This document shows, one piece after another, positions 36,800 through 45,868 of a stretch of DNA of 64,000 nt. Below the pieces are notes generated by a model. That model was not told the DNA's origin. It did not search any database and saw only the letters and a list, made by a program, of their open reading frames with translations. Both the position numbers and the translations under genes were made by a program. The first letter of the stretch is position 1. Each line of letters begins with the position of its first letter. Source of the DNA: Shinella sp. WSJ-2. GTDB lineage: Bacteria; Pseudomonadota; Alphaproteobacteria; Rhizobiales; Rhizobiaceae. Location of the stretch: NCBI RefSeq assembly GCF_003432075.1, contig NZ_QWBU01000008.1:1-64000 (forward strand), written 5' to 3'.

Positions 36800-38329
36800 T
36801 CAGCCGAAGCTCTTGGCGAAAGCGTCGAGAGCGGCCTTGAGCTTGCCCTTCGTGTCGTCGCTGATCGCCTTTTCGGTGCGGATCGTGTCGAGGATCGACT
36901 TGCCCTCGGAGCGCAGGTAGGCCAGCAGGCCCTGCTCGAACTTGCCGACCTGAGCGACAGGAAGCTTGTCGAGGTAACCGTTGACGCCCGCGAAGATGAC
37001 CGCGACCTGCTCTTCCGTCTTCAACGGCGAGAACTGCGGCTGCTTCAGGAGTTCGGTCAGGCGTGCACCGCGGTTCAGCAGGCGCTGCGTTGCGGCGTCG
37101 AGGTCCGAGCCGAACTGGGCGAAGGCTGCCATTTCGCGGTACTGGGCGAGTTCACCCTTGATCGAGCCGGCGACCTGCTTCATCGCCTTGATCTGCGCGG
37201 ACGAGCCGACGCGGGAAACCGACAGACCGACGTTAACGGCCGGGCGGATACCCTGGTAGAACAGGTCCGTTTCAAGGAAGATCTGGCCGTCGGTGATCGA
37301 GATCACGTTGGTCGGGATGAACGCCGAAACGTCGTTACCCTGGGTTTCGATAACCGGCAGAGCCGTCAGCGAGCCAGCGCCCATGTCGTCGTTGAGCTTT
37401 GCAGCGCGCTCGAGGAGACGCGAATGCAGGTAGAAAACGTCGCCCGGGTAAGCTTCGCGGCCCGGCGGGCGGCGCAGCAGGAGCGACATCTGACGGTAGG
37501 AAACGGCCTGCTTGGAAAGGTCGTCGTAACCGATGAGGGCGTGCTTGCCGTTGTCACGGAAGTATTCGCCCATCGCGCAACCGGCGAACGGTGCGAGATA
37601 CTGCATCGGCGCCGGGTCGGACGCCGTAGCGGCAACGATGATCGAGTACTGGAGAGCGCCACGCTCTTCGAGAACCTTCACGAACTGGGCAACCGTCGAA
37701 CGCTTCTGGCCGATAGCGACGTAGACGCAGTACAGCTTGTCGCCGTCCGGGCCGTTGTCGTGGATGGCCTTCTGGTTCAGGATCGTGTCCAGAATGATGG
37801 CGGTCTTGCCGGTCTGGCGGTCGCCGATGACGAGCTCGCGCTGGCCGCGACCGACCGGGATGAGGGCGTCGATGGCCTTGAGGCCGGTCGACATCGGCTC
37901 GTGAACCGACTTGCGCGGAATGATGCCCGGAGCCTTGACGTCAACGCGGGCGCGCTGCTTGGCATTGATCGGGCCCTTGCCGTCGATCGGATTGCCGAGC
38001 GCGTCGACGACGCGACCGAGCAGCTCCGGACCAACCGGAACGTCCACGATGGCGCCGGTACGCTTGACGGTGTCGCCTTCCTTGATGTCACGGTCGGAAC
38101 CGAAAATAACGACACCGACGTTGTCGCTTTCCAGGTTCAGGGCCATGCCACGGATGCCACCGGGGAATTCGACCATTTCGCCGGCCTGGACATTGTCGAG
38201 GCCATAAACGCGGGCGATACCGTCACCGACGGAGAGCACCTGACCGACTTCAGAGACCTCTGCCTCTTTGCCGAAGTTTTTGATCTGATCTTTGAGAATT
38301 GCGGAAATTTCCGCGGCGCGGATATCCAT
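36800..38329 (-). CDS. atpA: F1Fo ATP synthase subunit alpha
   Basis: Non-catalytic nucleotide-binding subunit of F1, 509 residues, starting [20 protein letters not shown]. The P-loop is GDRQTGKT, and the arginine finger lies in [14 protein letters not shown]. The start codon overlaps the atpH stop (TGATG), so the two are translationally coupled. Nothing is unusual in length or motifs. Confidence 0.99.
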   Translation of the reverse strand: MDIRAAEISAILKDQIKNFGKEAEVSEVGQVLSVGDGIARVYGLDNVQAGEMVEFPGGIRGMALNLESDNVGVVIFGSDRDIKEGDTVKRTGAIVDVPVGPELLGRVVDALGNPIDGKGPINAKQRARVDVKAPGIIPRKSVHEPMSTGLKAIDALIPVGRGQRELVIGDRQTGKTAIILDTILNQKAIHDNGPDGDKLYCVYVAIGQKRSTVAQFVKVLEERGALQYSIIVAATASDPAPMQYLAPFAGCAMGEYFRDNGKHALIGYDDLSKQAVSYRQMSLLLRRPPGREAYPGDVFYLHSRLLERAAKLNDDMGAGSLTALPVIETQGNDVSAFIPTNVISITDGQIFLETDLFYQGIRPAVNVGLSVSRVGSSAQIKAMKQVAGSIKGELAQYREMAAFAQFGSDLDAATQRLLNRGARLTELLKQPQFSPLKTEEQVAVIFAGVNGYLDKLPVAQVGKFEQGLLAYLRSEGKSILDTIRTEKAISDDTKGKLKAALDAFAKSFG

Positions 38330-38895
38330 CAGCCGACCTCTTTCAGTGCAAGCTTAAGAGTAGAGAGTTTGGTGCGAAGGGAGGTGTCGATCTGGCGCGA
38401 TCCCACCTTGACGATCAGACCACCGAGAATGGACGGGTCGACGGTGACGGCGATCGCCACGTCTTTGCCGGTGACGCCTTTCAGCGCCGCCTTCAATTCA
38501 GTTTCCTGCGCTGCGGTCAGCGCATGGGCAGAGGTGACATCGGCGGTGATTTCGCCACGGGCGCGGGCCGCGATGACACGGTAAGCCTTGATCATGCCGG
38601 GAACGGCAAACAGGCGGCGATTTGACGCAACCACCTTGAGGAAGTTTGCCACGAGGCCAGTGATGCCTGCCTTGTCGGCAACGGCGGAAATGGCCTTTGT
38701 CTGATCTTCGGCGGAGAAGACGGGGCTGGTGATCAGCCGCTTCAGGTCTTCGCTTTCATCGATCAAGGCCTGGAAACGGTCAAGATCGGCGCCGACAGCG
38801 GCAGCGGAGCCAGCTTCCTGCGCGAGGTCGAAAAGCGAAGACGCGTATCTTTCTGCAACACCGGAAACGAGCTGGGATGTGTCTGCCACGGGCAC
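38329..38895 (-). CDS. atpH: F1Fo ATP synthase subunit delta
   Basis: Stator subunit that links F1 to the b-subunit stalk, 188 residues. It contains [19 protein letters not shown] near the N-terminus and ends with the conserved [34 protein letters not shown] chose a GTG start (MPVADTSQL after decoding), because homologues begin at this point and AAGAGAAG lies just upstream; an ATG 18 bases earlier would add KKEKL. It is the first gene of atpHAGDC. No Fo genes are present, as usual in alphaproteobacteria. Confidence 0.95.
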   Translation of the reverse strand: MPVADTSQLVSGVAERYASSLFDLAQEAGSAAAVGADLDRFQALIDESEDLKRLITSPVFSAEDQTKAISAVADKAGITGLVANFLKVVASNRRLFAVPGMIKAYRVIAARARGEITADVTSAHALTAAQETELKAALKGVTGKDVAIAVTVDPSILGGLIVKVGSRQIDTSLRTKLSTLKLALKEVG

Positions 38896-39020
38896 AAGCT
38901 TCTCTTTTTTCATTCAAGAAGCAGGGCAGCGGCGGGGCTACAGTCCTAAGCTTCTGAAATCGTTGCGGTATTCTTCAGCTCCCACAGGCTTTTTTGCCCG
39001 TTTTTTCTGAATTCGCGGTT

Positions 39021-39049
39021 CGTCTAGCATAGGAAACCGGGACTCGCAA
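39021..39049 (-). promoter_or_regulatory. Possible promoter of the atpHAGDC operon
   Basis: On the minus strand TTGCGA (39044-39049) and TAGACG (39021-39026, preceded by C) are 17 bases apart, about 125 bases upstream of atpH. The match to rhizobial CTTGAC-N17-CTATAT is partial. The rest of the 259-base spacer holds T-runs (TTTTTTGCCCGTTTTTTC on the plus strand) but no gene. Confidence 0.35.
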
Positions 39050-39154
39050 CACGCCGGACGCAGGAATGCGCCATAAGTCGGCCACAGTCGGAGCAAAAGT
39101 TGACTGCGCGAACTCTGTTCTGGCGCAGGCGAAGCAGAAAATGGCGTTTTTCTC

Positions 39155-39538
39155 TCAAAGAAAGCCGAAAGCATAGCCGAGCGGCAGCGCCGCAAGCACC
39201 GTTTGGACGAAAAGCACCAGAAGATTCTTCGCGCTGAACGAACCGTCCGACATCAGCGAGAGAATGCGGCCGAAGGCGGCAAGCGCGAAACCGCCGCCGA
39301 TGGCCATATAGATCCAGCTCTGCGCCATAAGCAGCGCAACAATGGCAAGCCCCGCATAGAAGCCGCCGGCCGACCGCACGAAGGCAAGCCCTTCCCGGGT
39401 AGCTTCTTTGGGTTGCAATCCTGCGAGCTTCAGCGCCGTGCCAGGAGCAAAAAGGCCGAAGAGGCCCAAAAGCCCCGTGGCGATGGCCGCACAGAAGGCG
39501 AGAAGTTCGCCGGTTTCGGTGGGGATGTAGAATTCCAT
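39155..39538 (-). CDS. DUF4345 family membrane protein
   Basis: A 127-residue protein with four predicted membrane helices, starting MEFYIPTETGELLAFCAAIA. The block LKLAGLQPKEATREGLAFVRSAGGFYAGLAIVALL and the later FALAAFGRILSLMSDGSFS fit DUF4345. No function is known. A longer frame adds a cysteine-rich leader that does not look coding. It lies between atpH and priA on the same strand, with its own spacers. Confidence 0.75.
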   Translation of the reverse strand: MEFYIPTETGELLAFCAAIATGLLGLFGLFAPGTALKLAGLQPKEATREGLAFVRSAGGFYAGLAIVALLMAQSWIYMAIGGGFALAAFGRILSLMSDGSFSAKNLLVLFVQTVLAALPLGYAFGFL

Positions 39539-39641
39539 CTCGGCTTTTCTCCAGAACTGCCCGCCGCCCTCTATCGCACAACCGCAGGGCGGGCAGAAGC
39601 AGACGGCAAAAATTCGCACAAGTCTTTGTTAACCACGCTCC

Positions 39642-41846
39642 TCACAGGAAGCTCTGCGGGTCGATGTCCAGTTGCACCTGTAAAGACGCCCGTTCCTTCG
39701 GCCCGTTGGCGAGCATGGTGCGCAGGAAGGTCTGCATGTCGCTGTTGCGTCGGCCGTGTACCAAAAGGCGGAACCGATGGCGCCCACGCACGAGCGCAAG
39801 AGGTGCTTCCGCCGGCCCGAGAATGGAGATGCCGGAAACCTGCGGCGCCGCCTGCCGCAAACCGCGCGCATGCGCTTCGGCCTCGTTGCGGGTGTCGGCC
39901 GAGACGATGACCGAGGCGAGCCGCCCGAACGGCGGCAGCAGCGCCTTTTCCCGCTCGCCGATTTCGCGATCGTAAAAGGCCTGAGCGTCGCCCGAGACGA
40001 TGGCCTGCATAACCGGATGCGCCGGCTGATAGGTCTGGATCAAGCCGTGGCTCTTCAGGCCAGAGCGTCCCGCACGGCCCGTCACCTGCGAGAGCAGCTG
40101 GAAGGTGCGCTCAGCCGCACGCGGATCGCCGTTCGACAGGCCGAGATCCGCGTCGACGACGCCCACCAGCGACATCAGCGGGAAATTGTGTCCCTTGGCG
40201 ACGAGCTGCGTGCCGATGACGATATCCGCCTCCCCACGCGCAATGGCCTCCAGCTCCAGCCGGAGGCGCTTCACGCCCATCAGGTCGGAGGAAAGGACGA
40301 TAGTGCGCGCCTCGGGGAAATGTTTTTCCACCTCCTCTGCGATACGCTCCACCCCTGGGCCGCAAGCCGCAAGGTGATCGAAGGTGCCGCATTCCGGGCA
40401 TGCTTCGGGCGTGCGCTCGGCATAGCCGCAATGGTGGCACTGGATCTGCCCACGAAACCGGTGCTCGACCAGCCAGCTCGAGCATTGGGGGCACTGGAAA
40501 CGGTGACCGCAGACCCGGCAGAGCGTCAGCGGCGCATAGCCACGACGGTTGAGAAACAGCAGCGCCTGCTCTTCCTTTTCGATGGTGCGCTGGATGCCGC
40601 GCAGCAGGATCGGCGACAGGAAACCGCCGCGCGCCGGCGGATGGCGGCGCATGTCGACGAGATGCAGGTCCGGCAGGGCCGCATCGCCGTAGCGCGTCGG
40701 CAGGTGCAGCTTGCGATAGCGCCCGACATCGCTGTTGACCCTGCTCTCCACCGATGGCGTCGCCGAGACCAGCACGGCGGGAAAATCGCCGATGCGGGCA
40801 CGCACCACCGCCATGTCGCGTGCATTGTAGAAGACGCGGTCTTCCTGTTTATAGGCAGGGTCATGCTCCTCGTCGACGATGACGAGGCCGAGATTTTCGA
40901 AGGGCAGGAACAGCGCCGAGCGCGCGCCCGCCACCACCCGCACATCCCCCGTTGTCACCTGCCGCCACACGCGCTCGCGGGTGCGCGGCGCGAGATCGGA
41001 ATGCCATTCGGCGGGCTTCGCGCCGAAGCGATCCTGGAACCGTTCGAGGAAACTCGCCGTCAGCGCGATTTCCGGCAGCAAAATAAGGACCTGCTTACCG
41101 CGCCTCAGCGTCTCGGCAATCGCCTCGAAATAGACCTCCGTCTTGCCCGAGCCAGTAATCCCGTCGATCAGCGAGACGGAGAAGACACCCTTCTGCACGC
41201 TCTCCACCAGCTCCGCCGCACTCTCCGTCTGCGGCCCTTCGAGCCGGGGCACGACATAGTCCGGATCGGGTGCCGCTACCACCGGCGGCGGTGGCAGGAA
41301 GACGGTTTCGAACGTGCCCTGCTTCATCAGTCCGTCGATGACGCTGGACGAGGTGCCCGCAGCATGGGCAAGCCCCGACTTTGTCCAGGCAATGCCATCC
41401 TCGACCATTTCCAGCACACGTTCGCGGGCACTGGTCAACCGCTCCGGCCGATGGCCGGTGAAGCGCAGTCCCTCGATCATCGGCTCGGGGTCGAAAGCGG
41501 TCGGCGCGCGCAGCGCCATGCGGGCGACGAGGCCGGGCGGCGTCACCGTATAGGCGGAAACCCAGTCGAGGAAATCGCGCATCTCCTTGGAGAGCGGCGG
41601 GCAGTCGAAGACTTTCTCGATCGGCCTGAGCTTCTTCGGATCGACCTTGCCGTCATCGCCGCCATCCCAGACGACACCCGGCACCAGACGTGGCCCGAGC
41701 GGCACCTGCACGATGGAGCCGGGCTGCACGGCCATGTCCTCGGGCACCGTATAGGAATAGGGCACGGGTGTTGGCACCGGCACCATGACGGGCACCGTGC
41801 GCGGAAAAAGCCTGTCTCCAAAAAGATTGGTCGAATCGCTGCTCAT
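39642..41846 (-). CDS. priA: Primosomal protein N' (replication restart helicase PriA)
   Basis: DNA helicase of 734 residues that reloads the replisome at stalled forks. The helicase core has GITGSGKTEVY (Walker A), the DEEH box in VIVDEEHDPAYKQED, and ATPSVES. The eight-cysteine zinc region is complete: CRVCGHRFQCPQC, then CHHCG and CPECG. The late SQVTGRAGRSG helicase motif VI is present. The N-terminal 3'-DNA-end-binding domain begins PVMVPVPTPVPYSYTVP. It lies next to a RecF-like ATPase and near xerC. Confidence 0.98.
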   Translation of the reverse strand: MSSDSTNLFGDRLFPRTVPVMVPVPTPVPYSYTVPEDMAVQPGSIVQVPLGPRLVPGVVWDGGDDGKVDPKKLRPIEKVFDCPPLSKEMRDFLDWVSAYTVTPPGLVARMALRAPTAFDPEPMIEGLRFTGHRPERLTSARERVLEMVEDGIAWTKSGLAHAAGTSSSVIDGLMKQGTFETVFLPPPPVVAAPDPDYVVPRLEGPQTESAAELVESVQKGVFSVSLIDGITGSGKTEVYFEAIAETLRRGKQVLILLPEIALTASFLERFQDRFGAKPAEWHSDLAPRTRERVWRQVTTGDVRVVAGARSALFLPFENLGLVIVDEEHDPAYKQEDRVFYNARDMAVVRARIGDFPAVLVSATPSVESRVNSDVGRYRKLHLPTRYGDAALPDLHLVDMRRHPPARGGFLSPILLRGIQRTIEKEEQALLFLNRRGYAPLTLCRVCGHRFQCPQCSSWLVEHRFRGQIQCHHCGYAERTPEACPECGTFDHLAACGPGVERIAEEVEKHFPEARTIVLSSDLMGVKRLRLELEAIARGEADIVIGTQLVAKGHNFPLMSLVGVVDADLGLSNGDPRAAERTFQLLSQVTGRAGRSGLKSHGLIQTYQPAHPVMQAIVSGDAQAFYDREIGEREKALLPPFGRLASVIVSADTRNEAEAHARGLRQAAPQVSGISILGPAEAPLALVRGRHRFRLLVHGRRNSDMQTFLRTMLANGPKERASLQVQLDIDPQSFL

Positions 41847-41903
41847 AGAGCGCGACCATGCCCCCGCGGCCGCGGGAAGAAAACCGCAAAGATCGCAGCT
41901 CCG

Positions 41904-43040
41904 TTATTCGCCATCGTCATCCATCGCGCCGGTGAGCCGCATCCCGTCGATCCAAGTCGCCCCGTCATGGCGCACGACGCGCTTTGCCCTGACGCCGCAG
42001 CGCGTCTCCACTTCCAGCGCCAGCCGCTCGGAATGGGTGACGATCCACAGCTGGCTTGACTGCGCAGCGCGCGCGATCATTTCGGCCAACGGCGGCAGCA
42101 TGTCGGGATGGAGGCTTGCCTCCGGCTCGTTGAGCGCGATCAGCGGCGGCGTGCGATAGGAGAGAAGCGCTGCGGCGAGCGCCAGAAAACGGATCTGCCC
42201 GTCGGACAGCTCGCGCGGCTGGAAGACACGTTGCGGAAACTGCGGGAAGACAAGGCCATAGGAGGCGAACTCTTCCGGGTTCGGCACCGTGAGCCGCGCC
42301 CCGCCAAAAGCATCCGCCACGGCGCGGTCGAGATCGATGGTGTCCTCCCGCGTCCAGGTCAGCGTGGCGAAGACTGCCGCCATGTTCGCTCCATTCTCAT
42401 CGAGCAACGGGGCGGTGACGGCAAGGCAGGGCTGACGCAGCGCCGAATCGCGATCCGAACGGAAGCCATGGAAGAAGCGCCATTGCGAGACGGCACGGCG
42501 GAAGGTGCCGATTTCCGGATAATGCCCGGCATCGCCCAGCAGGGCCATGGCCGTCTCCGAGGTCATCGCCTGCTCGGGATGCTCGACCATGCGCCCCGTC
42601 TCGTTGCGCACCAGGATACCGGGGCCGGCACGCTTCATCACCGTCACCGGCCGGCGGCCGGTCTCGATGGTCAGTTCCTCGGCCTTGACCTGCGGTTCGA
42701 AGGCGAAGCCGGCAGCGGCCTTCGGCGGCCGCAGCCCTGCTTCGACGCGGTAGCGGAAGGTGATCGCCCGCTCCTCGTCCAGAAGCTCGGTTTCGAGGCG
42801 GATGCGCACCGGCTCGTTCGCTCGCCGCTTGCCCGTCCAGAGCGCCGAGGCCATGCCGCCCTCCGCCGCGATCTCATGCGCAAACGTCCCGCGCACCGCT
42901 GCCTGCACCAGTTGCAGCGACCGGTAGAGGTTCGATTTGCCGGCACCGTTCTCACCAACGAACAGGTTCACCCGCCCGAGATCCATGCGGATCGAGCGCA
43001 GGGAGCGATAATTTTCGGCGGACATCGACCGCAGCAGCAT
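41904..43040 (-). CDS. AAA family ATPase, RecF/SMC-like
   Basis: A 378-residue ABC-type ATPase of the RecF/OLD kind. The Walker A is VGENGAGKSNLYRSL, the signature is RELSDGQIRFLALAAALL, Walker B is PPLIALNEPEASLHPDMLPPL and the H-loop histidine is in LWIVTHSERLAL. There is no TOPRIM domain and no long coiled coil. A role in DNA metabolism or defence is possible, but a companion nuclease is not seen next to it. It starts MLLRSMSAENYRSLRSIRM and diverges from xerC. Confidence 0.85.
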   Translation of the reverse strand: MLLRSMSAENYRSLRSIRMDLGRVNLFVGENGAGKSNLYRSLQLVQAAVRGTFAHEIAAEGGMASALWTGKRRANEPVRIRLETELLDEERAITFRYRVEAGLRPPKAAAGFAFEPQVKAEELTIETGRRPVTVMKRAGPGILVRNETGRMVEHPEQAMTSETAMALLGDAGHYPEIGTFRRAVSQWRFFHGFRSDRDSALRQPCLAVTAPLLDENGANMAAVFATLTWTREDTIDLDRAVADAFGGARLTVPNPEEFASYGLVFPQFPQRVFQPRELSDGQIRFLALAAALLSYRTPPLIALNEPEASLHPDMLPPLAEMIARAAQSSQLWIVTHSERLALEVETRCGVRAKRVVRHDGATWIDGMRLTGAMDDDGE

Positions 43041-43130
43041 GGTTTCACCCGGCTTCTTGAACAAGGCGCTCTCTTACAGCCCACCGTGTCTAGAGGAAGG
43101 CGGCCCACTTTGCCCAGCCTTTTGGCTGAA

Positions 43131-43149
43131 CGTTAGCAAAACCCTAACG
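43131..43149. repeat. Small inverted repeat between the AAA ATPase and xerC
   Basis: CGTTAG (43131-43136), spacer CAAAACC, CTAACG (43144-43149) forms a six-pair dyad about 40 bases before the xerC start. It may be an operator for one or both of the divergent genes. It is short, so chance is a real alternative. Confidence 0.3.
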
Positions 43150-43187
43150 CAAATCGCCGATCCTGCGGCAAACCGCGAAGGCAGGAC

Positions 43188-44123
43188 ATGACCGAACTTC
43201 TCATCATCGCCGATCCCGCGCTCTTGGCCGAGCGACAAGCCTGGCTTGCATCGCTTTCAGACGAGCGCCGTCTCGCCGGCCACACGCTCGATGCCTATGA
43301 GCGCGATACCCGACAGTTCCTCGCCTTCCTGACGCACCACCTCGCCGCCCCCGCCCGCCTGAAGGACATCGGCAATCTGCGCCCGGCGGACCTGCGCGGC
43401 TTCCTCGCCGCCCGCCGCCGCGACGGCGCGGGAGCCCGCACGCTCGGACGCGGCCTTGCCGGCCTGCGCTCCTTTCTGCGCCATCTCGAACGCAAGGGCC
43501 TTGCCAATGCCGCAGGCGCCTCGTCCGTGCGTTCGCCCAAACAACCGAAATCCCTACCGAAACCGCTTTCCGACCGCCAGGCCATCGCCGTCGTCGATGC
43601 CCATGAGCAGCTTGCCGAGGAGCCATGGATTCGCGTGCGCAATGCCGCCGTTCTCACCCTTCTCTATGGCTGCGGTCTGCGCATCTCAGAGGCCCTGTCG
43701 CTGACGCCGGCCGATTTCACCGGCAGCCCCACATCCTTGCGCATCACCGGCAAGGGCGACAAGACGCGTATCGTGCCGCTGATCGCGCCGGCGCGGGTCG
43801 GCGTCGAGGATTACATCAAGCTCTGCCCCTTCCCGCTTGGCGCTGACAAGCCGCTCTTCCGCGGCGCGCGCGGAGGACCGCTGCAACCAGCCATCATCCA
43901 GCGCGAGATGCAGAAGATGCGCGGCGCGCTTGGCCTGCCCGATAGCGCCACGCCGCATGCTTTGCGTCACTCCTTCGCTACCCATCTTCTGGCCGGCGGC
44001 GGCGACCTGCGCACCATCCAGGAGTTGCTCGGCCATGCCAGTCTCTCGACGACGCAGGTCTATACCGGCGTCGATTCGGCGCGATTGCTCGAAATATATG
44101 ACCGGGCGCATCCCCGCGCCTGA
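43188..44123 (+). CDS. xerC: Tyrosine recombinase XerC
   Basis: Site-specific recombinase of 311 residues that resolves chromosome dimers at dif with XerD. All catalytic residues are visible: R in YGCGLRISEALSL, K in GKGDKTRIVPL, H and R in HALRHSFATHLLAGGGD, H in LGHASLSTTQ and the nucleophile tyrosine in VYTGVDSARLLEIYDRAHP. The N-terminal SAM-like domain starts LASLSDERRLAGHTLDAYERD. The context (priA, RecF-like ATPase) and sequence fit chromosomal XerC rather than a mobile integrase. Confidence 0.95.
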   Translation: MTELLIIADPALLAERQAWLASLSDERRLAGHTLDAYERDTRQFLAFLTHHLAAPARLKDIGNLRPADLRGFLAARRRDGAGARTLGRGLAGLRSFLRHLERKGLANAAGASSVRSPKQPKSLPKPLSDRQAIAVVDAHEQLAEEPWIRVRNAAVLTLLYGCGLRISEALSLTPADFTGSPTSLRITGKGDKTRIVPLIAPARVGVEDYIKLCPFPLGADKPLFRGARGGPLQPAIIQREMQKMRGALGLPDSATPHALRHSFATHLLAGGGDLRTIQELLGHASLSTTQVYTGVDSARLLEIYDRAHPRA

Positions 44124-44186
44124 CCCCGTTAAGGGATTATGAGGATGAGGCGACTAGGGTCCGCGAAAAATGCACGGAGTTCGACC

Positions 44187-45269
44187 ATGACAGTCCTTCT
44201 TCACAAGAGCCGCCTGGCACTTGCCGACCGGTTGGCCGATGCCGGCCTCTGGCTGATGGCCGCGATCCATGCGCTGATCGCCCTCTCCTTCCTCGTCATG
44301 CTTGCCGGCCTCTCCCCGGCGCGGGCGGAGGATCTGCCGACCTGCACCGGCAACAATCTGCTGACCAAATATGAGCAGGAGGATCCGGCCGGCTACGCCA
44401 AGCTGCGCGCCGAGGCGGACGCCACGCCAAACGGCAAGGCGATCTTCTGGAAGGTCGAGAAGGAGAGTAAGCCCGCCTCCTGGCTGCTCGGCACCATGCA
44501 TGTAACGGATCCGCGCGTGCTCGCCATGCCGGAAGCCGCCCGCATCGCCTATGACAAGGCCGCCACCGTCATCGTCGAATCCGACGAGATCACCGACGAG
44601 AAGAAGGCGGGGGCGGCGATGATGGCGCGTCCCGATCTCATCATGTTCGCCGACGGCAAGTCGATCACCGACTTCCTCACGCCCGAGGATAAGGAAAAGC
44701 TGGAGAAGGGCCTGAAGGGCCGCGGCCTGTCGCTTGCAGCTGTCGCCCGCATGAAACCCTGGATGTTGATGAGCTTCGTGGCGCTACCCGCCTGCGAAGT
44801 CGCCCGCAAGACGGCTGGCGCCGCCTTCCTCGATCAGCAGCTTGCCAAGAATGCGCTTGCCGAAGGCAAGGTGCTGAAGGGCCTGGAAACGCTGATCGAG
44901 CAGATTTCCGCGCTGGATTCGCTGGCCGTCGAGCCGCAGATCAAGGGCCTCGTGCAGACCGTGGATCTCGGCGTTGACGGCCTGAAGGACGTCATCGAGA
45001 CGATGAGCCAGCTTTATCTCTCGGGCGATACCGGCATGATCATGCCGATGATGCGCGCCGCAGCACCCCCGGGTGAAGGCGCGGACGCCTATGCCGAGTT
45101 CGAGCAGCGCATCATCGTCGATCGCAACCATACGATGGCCGACCGCGCGACGCCGATCCTCGATGGCGGCAACGTCTTCATGGCCGTCGGTGCGCTGCAT
45201 CTCGCCGGCCCGGAAGGCGTAGTCGAACTGCTGCGCAAGAAGGGTTTTACCGTTACCGCGGTGAACTAA
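44187..45269 (+). CDS. TraB/GumN family protein
   Basis: A 360-residue protein with an N-terminal membrane segment or signal anchor (ALIALSFLVMLAGLSPARA) and a TraB/GumN domain: SWLLGTMHVTDPRVL with the GxxH motif, and near the end NVFMAVGALHLAGPEGVVELLRKKGFTV, the second GxxH-like motif. The family is thought to be metal-dependent and related to Tiki-type proteases; the bacterial role is unclear. GGAG precedes the ATG. Its 3' end overlaps the convergent DUF2867 gene by 17 bases. Confidence 0.88.
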   Translation: MTVLLHKSRLALADRLADAGLWLMAAIHALIALSFLVMLAGLSPARAEDLPTCTGNNLLTKYEQEDPAGYAKLRAEADATPNGKAIFWKVEKESKPASWLLGTMHVTDPRVLAMPEAARIAYDKAATVIVESDEITDEKKAGAAMMARPDLIMFADGKSITDFLTPEDKEKLEKGLKGRGLSLAAVARMKPWMLMSFVALPACEVARKTAGAAFLDQQLAKNALAEGKVLKGLETLIEQISALDSLAVEPQIKGLVQTVDLGVDGLKDVIETMSQLYLSGDTGMIMPMMRAAAPPGEGADAYAEFEQRIIVDRNHTMADRATPILDGGNVFMAVGALHLAGPEGVVELLRKKGFTVTAVN

Positions 45270-45753
45270 GCTTCAGCGCCCGCCGGCCGATGCCCGACAA
45301 CATGGTGCGTACGATCAGCTTGTGAAACGGCATGACGGTGGCGAGATAGACCCGGCCGAGCAGGTTGTTGCGATGGACGAGCGTCATCACGCTCAAGGTC
45401 TGGCCGGTGGGCCGGTCCGCCATCACATCGATGACGATGCGGAAATCGAGATGCCGGTCGTCGAAACCCAGCACGACGCGCTCGTCGGTCGCACTCACCA
45501 CCGGAAAACCGCCGATCTCCGTCTCCGAGGTCCTCACCTCTTCGGCCGCCCCCTTCAGCCCGAAAGGCGCCACGATAGCGTTGCGCAGCACCATAAGCCT
45601 GCGCACCCAGCCCGGCGGATGCTCCAGCGCCAGCCGCGCCGCCTCGCGTGCCGTCAGGTGCTCCACCGGCAGGCCGAGCGTGAAACGATCCGCCCAGTCG
45701 GCGGTGGGGAGCAACGGGTGCGGCAGGGAGACGGGTCGCGATACCGGAGACAT
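45253..45753 (-). CDS. DUF2867 family protein
   Basis: A 166-residue protein starting MSPVSRPVSLPHPLLPTADW. The blocks FPVVSATDERVVLGFDDRHLDFRIVI, LVHRNNLLGRVYLATVMPFHKLIVRTML are typical of DUF2867, which occurs alone or at the end of some NAD-dependent epimerase-like proteins. Function is unknown. The ATG at 45753 has AAGGATG seven bases before it; another ATG 24 bases upstream is possible. It overlaps the TraB/GumN gene tail to tail. Confidence 0.85.
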   Translation of the reverse strand: MSPVSRPVSLPHPLLPTADWADRFTLGLPVEHLTAREAARLALEHPPGWVRRLMVLRNAIVAPFGLKGAAEEVRTSETEIGGFPVVSATDERVVLGFDDRHLDFRIVIDVMADRPTGQTLSVMTLVHRNNLLGRVYLATVMPFHKLIVRTMLSGIGRRALKLSSPR

Positions 45754-45798
45754 GAAACCATCCTTTGTGGCCTTCATGCTGCGCCCGTTCGCAGAACG

Positions 45799-45829
45799 AA
45801 AACAGGCGGCTGGTTGTCGCAGCCGCCTG
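45799..45829 (-). terminator. Intrinsic terminator of the mdh-suc-lpdA gene run
   Basis: CAGGCGGCTG (45803-45812), loop GTTGTCG, CAGCCGCCTG (45820-45829), a perfect ten-pair stem. Read on the minus strand it is followed by TTTTCGTT. It lies 40 bases past the lpdA stop codon. Confidence 0.88.
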
Positions 45830-45868
45830 AAGAATGTTTAGCCTAAGCGAACGCGCTTCGGCCTCCGA

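Noticed and set aside
43188-44123. Tyrosine recombinase as a phage or island integrase
   Set aside because: The length, motifs and surroundings (priA, housekeeping genes) fit chromosomal XerC.
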